The notes below the pieces were generated by a model, which made no database searches, was not told where the DNA came from, and saw only the letters and a program-made list of their open reading frames with translations. The position numbers and the translations under genes were made by a program. Shown in pieces: positions 61,801 through 64,000 of a stretch of 64,000 nucleotides of DNA; within the stretch, counting starts at the first letter, position 1, and every line of letters starts with the position of its first letter. This stretch comes from DATHWB01 sp040880725 (lineage in GTDB: Bacteria > Actinomycetota > Acidimicrobiia > Spongiisociales > ZC4RG35): assembly GCA_040880725.1 (NCBI GenBank), contig JBBDHV010000031.1, positions 1 to 64,000 of the forward strand, in the 5' to 3' direction.

Positions 61801-62135
61801 TGGCCGGAATGATCCGCTCGTATCACTATGCCTCCAACGCCGGGGTGTTGAAGGCAGAGGAGCAAGGGCTCGTTGACCTCGGTTCCGAGCAGGCGGAACG
61901 GATCAGACGTTGGTCCCGGGTGTGGTTCGGCCGGGTGTCAGCGGGGTTCGTGAGCGGTTACCTCGCCGAAGTCGAGGGCACCCAAGTGATCCCGACCGAC
62001 CCCAGACAGCTGCGCACTCTGCTCGACGCCTACCTCCTCGAAAAGGTCGTCTACGAGCTCGGATACGAGTTGGACAATCGCCCCGATTGGATAGGGGTTG
62101 CCTTGGATGGTGTGCTTCTCCACCTGGACTCCTGA
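58857..62135 (+). CDS. treS: Trehalose synthase-maltokinase fusion protein
   Basis: 1092-residue two-domain enzyme. The N-terminal TreS (about 1-545) reads WYESAVIYELHVRAFHDSNDDGIGDFRGL, with catalytic Asp in VDGLRLDAVPYL, Glu in MLLAEANQWP and Asp in FLRNHDELTLEM. The C-terminal maltokinase (about 560-1092) is aminoglycoside-kinase-like: SNTSIVLGEEVILKVFRKL (phosphate loop/lysine), IHGDYHLGQVL (catalytic Asp) and IIDFEGEPARP (Mg site). It converts trehalose to maltose and phosphorylates it for GlgE. Nine bases after glgE; last gene of the operon. Confidence 0.95.
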   Translation: MNEKWYESAVIYELHVRAFHDSNDDGIGDFRGLTAKLDYLSELGVTAVWLLPFYPSPLRDDGYDIADYRSINPSYGTMRDFRRFLDEAHRRDLKVITELVINHTSDQHPWFQRARRAAPGSQERDFYVWSDTPDLYADARIIFQDTETSNWAWDPVAKAYYWHRFFSHQPDLNFESEAVQQAVFDALDFWLEMGVDGLRLDAVPYLYESDGTMCENLPETHAFLKRLRSHVDANFDDRMLLAEANQWPEVSVEYFGDGDECHMSFHFPLMPRLFMSVKMENNFPVIDIMDQTPDLPEGSAWAIFLRNHDELTLEMVTDEERDYMYRMYASDEQARINVGIRRRLAPLLGNNRRTIELLNAVLFSLPGTPVVYYGDEIGMGDNIYLGDRNGVRTPMQWTGDRNAGFSRANPQRLYFPVITDPEYHYEAINVETQQANPNSLWWWMRRMIAQRKNLPPLSSGTLVFLQPENAKVLAFERSLEDESVLVVANLSRHVQSVELDLSHHGGSRPVEVFGRTPFPRVGELPYLLTLGPHEFYWFRFERASDVSENGDRYPRIRLRTGDADVFRARAQLGRALVSDLPHRRWFRSKASTITAVDVVDVLTFEGTDVRTIVAEVHFAERESETYVVPVELIGAERGAHVREHEPHRLLATVSGTGDDAALIHAIDDPDFGRALVAAMTGRTRRVGSRSEVKSAGVAKRSRVKVDPAGSVRTLGVEQSNTSIVLGEEVILKVFRKLEQGQNPEVELGRFLTERTNFTHTPATLGVLNWIQDGEESAFGFLQEYVANQGDAWAHTVDQMALFIEQVITSRAQNRPPTQSLHPLDLISAEPDDELLGMFGTAVLEAGLLGRRTAQMHIALGSDHEDPAFAPEPMTTLYQRSLYQAMRTGVRQSFQLLRRRRRSLEGRAADLAEIVLEREKELLDRLSAVSLGKLDAIRTRIHGDYHLGQVLFTGNDFLIIDFEGEPARPVSERRIKRSPLRDVAGMIRSYHYASNAGVLKAEEQGLVDLGSEQAERIRRWSRVWFGRVSAGFVSGYLAEVEGTQVIPTDPRQLRTLLDAYLLEKVVYELGYELDNRPDWIGVALDGVLLHLDS

Positions 62136-62229
62136 CGTGCGGGCCTGACGACAGCGCTCCTCAATTTGGCGGTTTCGGCCCTGTCCCACCAGGGTATGTG
62201 CACGATTCGCGACCCACAAAGGACGGGAT

Positions 62230-62502
62230 GTGACAACGGTCGATCGACAGACGCAACGGAAACTGGACCGCCTGCGCGAGACAGAGTCACGATGGCTGCA
62301 GAAGGCCGCGTTCGCACTCGGCAAGACCCGGGAAGCGCGCGAGAAGCTCTCCGACGCCCTCGCGGAGCAACTCGACCCCGTGGTCACACTCGATGACGGC
62401 ACCACCGTGTCCCTCGACGAGGTCGAAGAAAAGCTTCGCGAACGCGTCGAGACGCTCCGCTCTGGCTTGGGCGAGGGCAACTTCCGCTTCGGTCCCAGCT
62501 GA
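62230..62502 (+). CDS. Small coiled-coil protein
   Basis: 90-residue protein, GTG start, mostly charged helix (RQTQRKLDRLRETESRWLQKAAFALGKTREAREKLSDALAEQL), then a short strand pair (PVVTLDDGTTVSLDEVEEKL) and a second helix. I do not recognise a family. It lies 94 bases after the treS-maltokinase stop and 20 bases before the convergent receiver gene. Likely real because of its even coding character. Confidence 0.55.
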   Translation: MTTVDRQTQRKLDRLRETESRWLQKAAFALGKTREAREKLSDALAEQLDPVVTLDDGTTVSLDEVEEKLRERVETLRSGLGEGNFRFGPS

Positions 62503-62522
62503 ACGCCGCGACCTGAACCGCG

Positions 62523-62888
62523 TCAGCCGATGGATGCCGCCAGCCGGCTTCGCAGCTGCTGGGCGGTGAATGGCTTGACGATCGAGGCGTCGGCACCCGC
62601 TCGTGCGGCCAGGAAGCGGTCAGCCTCACGGTCGAGCAGGAGCACGATCCCCATGTCGCCGGTCTCCGCGGCCAGGATCGCAGTCCGGAGCATTCGGACG
62701 ACCGCCATCCCTCCCATTGACCCGATCTGCAAGTCGACGATCGCCCAGTCGAAGGACTGCTCCCGAACGAGACCTGCCGCGGCCCTGGGGTCGGACTCGA
62801 CGGTCAGCGTGATGTTGGGATCCGAGAGCGACGCCTGAACGTCGTTGCGAACCCAGTCGTCGTCGGCGACGAGGAGTATGGAGGCCAT
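62523..62888 (-). CDS. Stand-alone response regulator receiver domain protein
   Basis: 121-residue CheY-like domain. The acidic pair is in ILLVADDDWVR, the phosphoacceptor Asp in WAIVDLQIGSMGG, and the conserved Lys in ASIVKPFTAQQL. No output domain follows. No histidine kinase is encoded nearby, so partner and target are unknown. ATG 62888, divergent from the NfeD-like gene. Confidence 0.85.
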   Translation of the reverse strand: MASILLVADDDWVRNDVQASLSDPNITLTVESDPRAAAGLVREQSFDWAIVDLQIGSMGGMAVVRMLRTAILAAETGDMGIVLLLDREADRFLAARAGADASIVKPFTAQQLRSRLAASIG

Positions 62889-62958
62889 GCTCGGTACACG
62901 ATAGCCCTGGGCGAGTGGGCGGTTTCCGGAGTGTCGTGTCCTTCTAACATCCCGCGAC

Positions 62959-64000
62959 GTGCGCCTCACCCGTTGCCTTCTCGTTGTGCTCGCGCTGTTC
63001 GGAGTCGCCATTCCGGCGCTCGCGCAGAGCGAACAGCAGATCGTGGAGTTCGTCGACCTGTCCGGGATCTTGGACGATCGCATGATGGAGTTCGCGATCA
63101 GCTCGATCGAGGACGCCGCCGCTCGAGGGGACACCGAAGTCGTTGTCCTGCAGCTCGACAGCCCTGGCGTGGTCGGATCCTCCGAGACGCTCTCTGATCT
63201 CGTCGAGTTGGTGGCTTCTCCGCCGCTTCCCGTCGTGACGTGGATCGGTCCTGCCCCGGCGGAGGCATTCGGCGGTGCCGGCGTCGTCGCGTTGAGCGCC
63301 GAGCTACGGCTGGCCGCGCCGGGATCCGATGTGGGACTGCTCGATCCTGCCATCGCAGGCGGCCCACGGTCGGCGTCAGCTGACGGCCTGTTCACTCAGG
63401 TGCTGGATACCCAAGACGTCAGTGAGTTCGAAGTCTCGGTGGACACGGCCGCTCCTCGGCAGGTGGCCCAGCTCCTCGATGGGCGGACCGTTCGTGACGC
63501 CAATGGCGAGCAGGTGCTCTCCACGCTCGTGGCGATCGAGGACGGCACCACCGTGGCGACGATCATCCGCAGCCCCGGGTGGTGGGACGGTTTCCTACGC
63601 CTTGCGTCGACTCCGGAGGCCGCCTTCTTTCTGCTGGTGGCGGGTCTCACCGTTGCCGCCTTCGAGTTCTACGCCATCGGACCCGGGATCGCCGCCGGGG
63701 TCGCCGCGGTCTGCTTGTTTCTTGCCTCCTACGGCATCGCCGTGCTGCCCGTTCGTTGGTGGGCGGTGGGTTTGACGGTGGCGTCCGCCTGGCTGCTGGC
63801 AGTTTCATATCAGCGCGGGAGCATTCTCGGCCTGAACATCGTGGGACTCGTCGGGTTGAGCATCGCCGGCTTCTCCTTCACCGACGCAGCTCCGCAGTTC
63901 TCCCCCGGGATCGGTGGGGTCCTTCTCACGATTGCGTCGGCAGCGTTCTTCTTCCTGCTGGCCATGCCGACGGTGGCGCGCAGTCGCTTCTCCACTCAGA
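62959..64000 (+). CDS. NfeD-like membrane protein with ClpP-class domain (runs off the window)
   Basis: At least 347 codons, open at the window end. GTG 62959 starts a Sec signal (LTRCLLVVLALFGVAIPALA). A ClpP/crotonase-type domain follows (QIVEFVDLSGILDDRMMEFAISSIEDAAARG, then VVVLQLDSPG), then four or more membrane segments in the C-terminal part. In catalytic members the segment after VVTWIGP carries a Ser (SGAxAASAG); here it reads APAEAFGGAG without it, so protease activity looks lost. Confidence 0.75.
   Translation, partial: MRLTRCLLVVLALFGVAIPALAQSEQQIVEFVDLSGILDDRMMEFAISSIEDAAARGDTEVVVLQLDSPGVVGSSETLSDLVELVASPPLPVVTWIGPAPAEAFGGAGVVALSAELRLAAPGSDVGLLDPAIAGGPRSASADGLFTQVLDTQDVSEFEVSVDTAAPRQVAQLLDGRTVRDANGEQVLSTLVAIEDGTTVATIIRSPGWWDGFLRLASTPEAAFFLLVAGLTVAAFEFYAIGPGIAAGVAAVCLFLASYGIAVLPVRWWAVGLTVASAWLLAVSYQRGSILGLNIVGLVGLSIAGFSFTDAAPQFSPGIGGVLLTIASAAFFFLLAMPTVARSRFSTQ

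Overview
The window is high-GC bacterial DNA with short intergenic spaces, many 4-base ATGA/GTGA gene overlaps, frequent GTG starts and several apparently leaderless genes. The gene set (dnaX-ybaB-recR, GlgE/TreS-maltokinase glucan metabolism, FadD and thiolase-type acyl-CoA genes, MurJ, GlpX, small AccE-like and methylmalonyl-CoA epimerase genes) points to an actinobacterium. My guess is a deep-branching, Acidimicrobiia-like lineage, but no marker here fixes the genus.

Layout. 1-3.2 kb: a repeat, then a tight SRPBCC / SDR / RibD-C operon and a HAD phosphatase. 3.2-8.3 kb: S51 peptidase, acyl-CoA ligase, a broken AlkD gene, enoyl-CoA hydratase, nitroreductase, and a peroxiredoxin-like gene that reads through an in-frame UGA and is best explained as a selenoprotein. 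8.4-13.7 kb: a phosphonate-type ABC transporter operon (phnD-phnC-phnE-phnE) ending in a dGTPase-like HD gene. 13.8-16.7 kb: HAD nucleotidase and an ABC exporter. 17.2-22.4 kb: second copy of the first repeat, dnaX, ybaB, recR, a queuosine mannosyltransferase-like gene, HAD and EVE proteins. 22.4-32.7 kb: glpX, thiolase, methylmalonyl-CoA epimerase, ilvE, murJ, a PHP phosphoesterase, asd-lysC and a cyclophilin.

32.8-44 kb is accessory DNA. It starts in the 3' half of a tRNA-Pro(CGG) gene, and that 3' half is repeated at 42215. Between the two lie a LuxR-type ATPase regulator, an alpha/beta hydrolase, an SRPBCC protein, a Fic protein, a likely integrase remnant and many toxin-antitoxin genes, several of them decayed. 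RelE and Doc remnants follow the tRNA sequence in the same order at both ends, which suggests serial insertions at one site. 44-48 kb holds an ECF sigma factor with its membrane partner and a coupled Cys-rich micro-ORF, and a second hydrolase similar to the one in the island.

48.2-62.1 kb is a six-gene alpha-glucan/trehalose operon: glgB, treZ, a GH57-type gene, treY (frameshifted), glgE and a treS-maltokinase fusion. Together they would interconvert glycogen, trehalose, maltose and maltose-1-phosphate. The window ends with a small coiled protein, a lone receiver-domain protein and a partial NfeD-like membrane protein.

Two families of intergenic repeats run through the core region: a roughly 115-base element with two GCGAAGC mini-hairpins, and a mosaic family of palindromes built on ACCCnGGGTTC and GCCCACGGTTCG.
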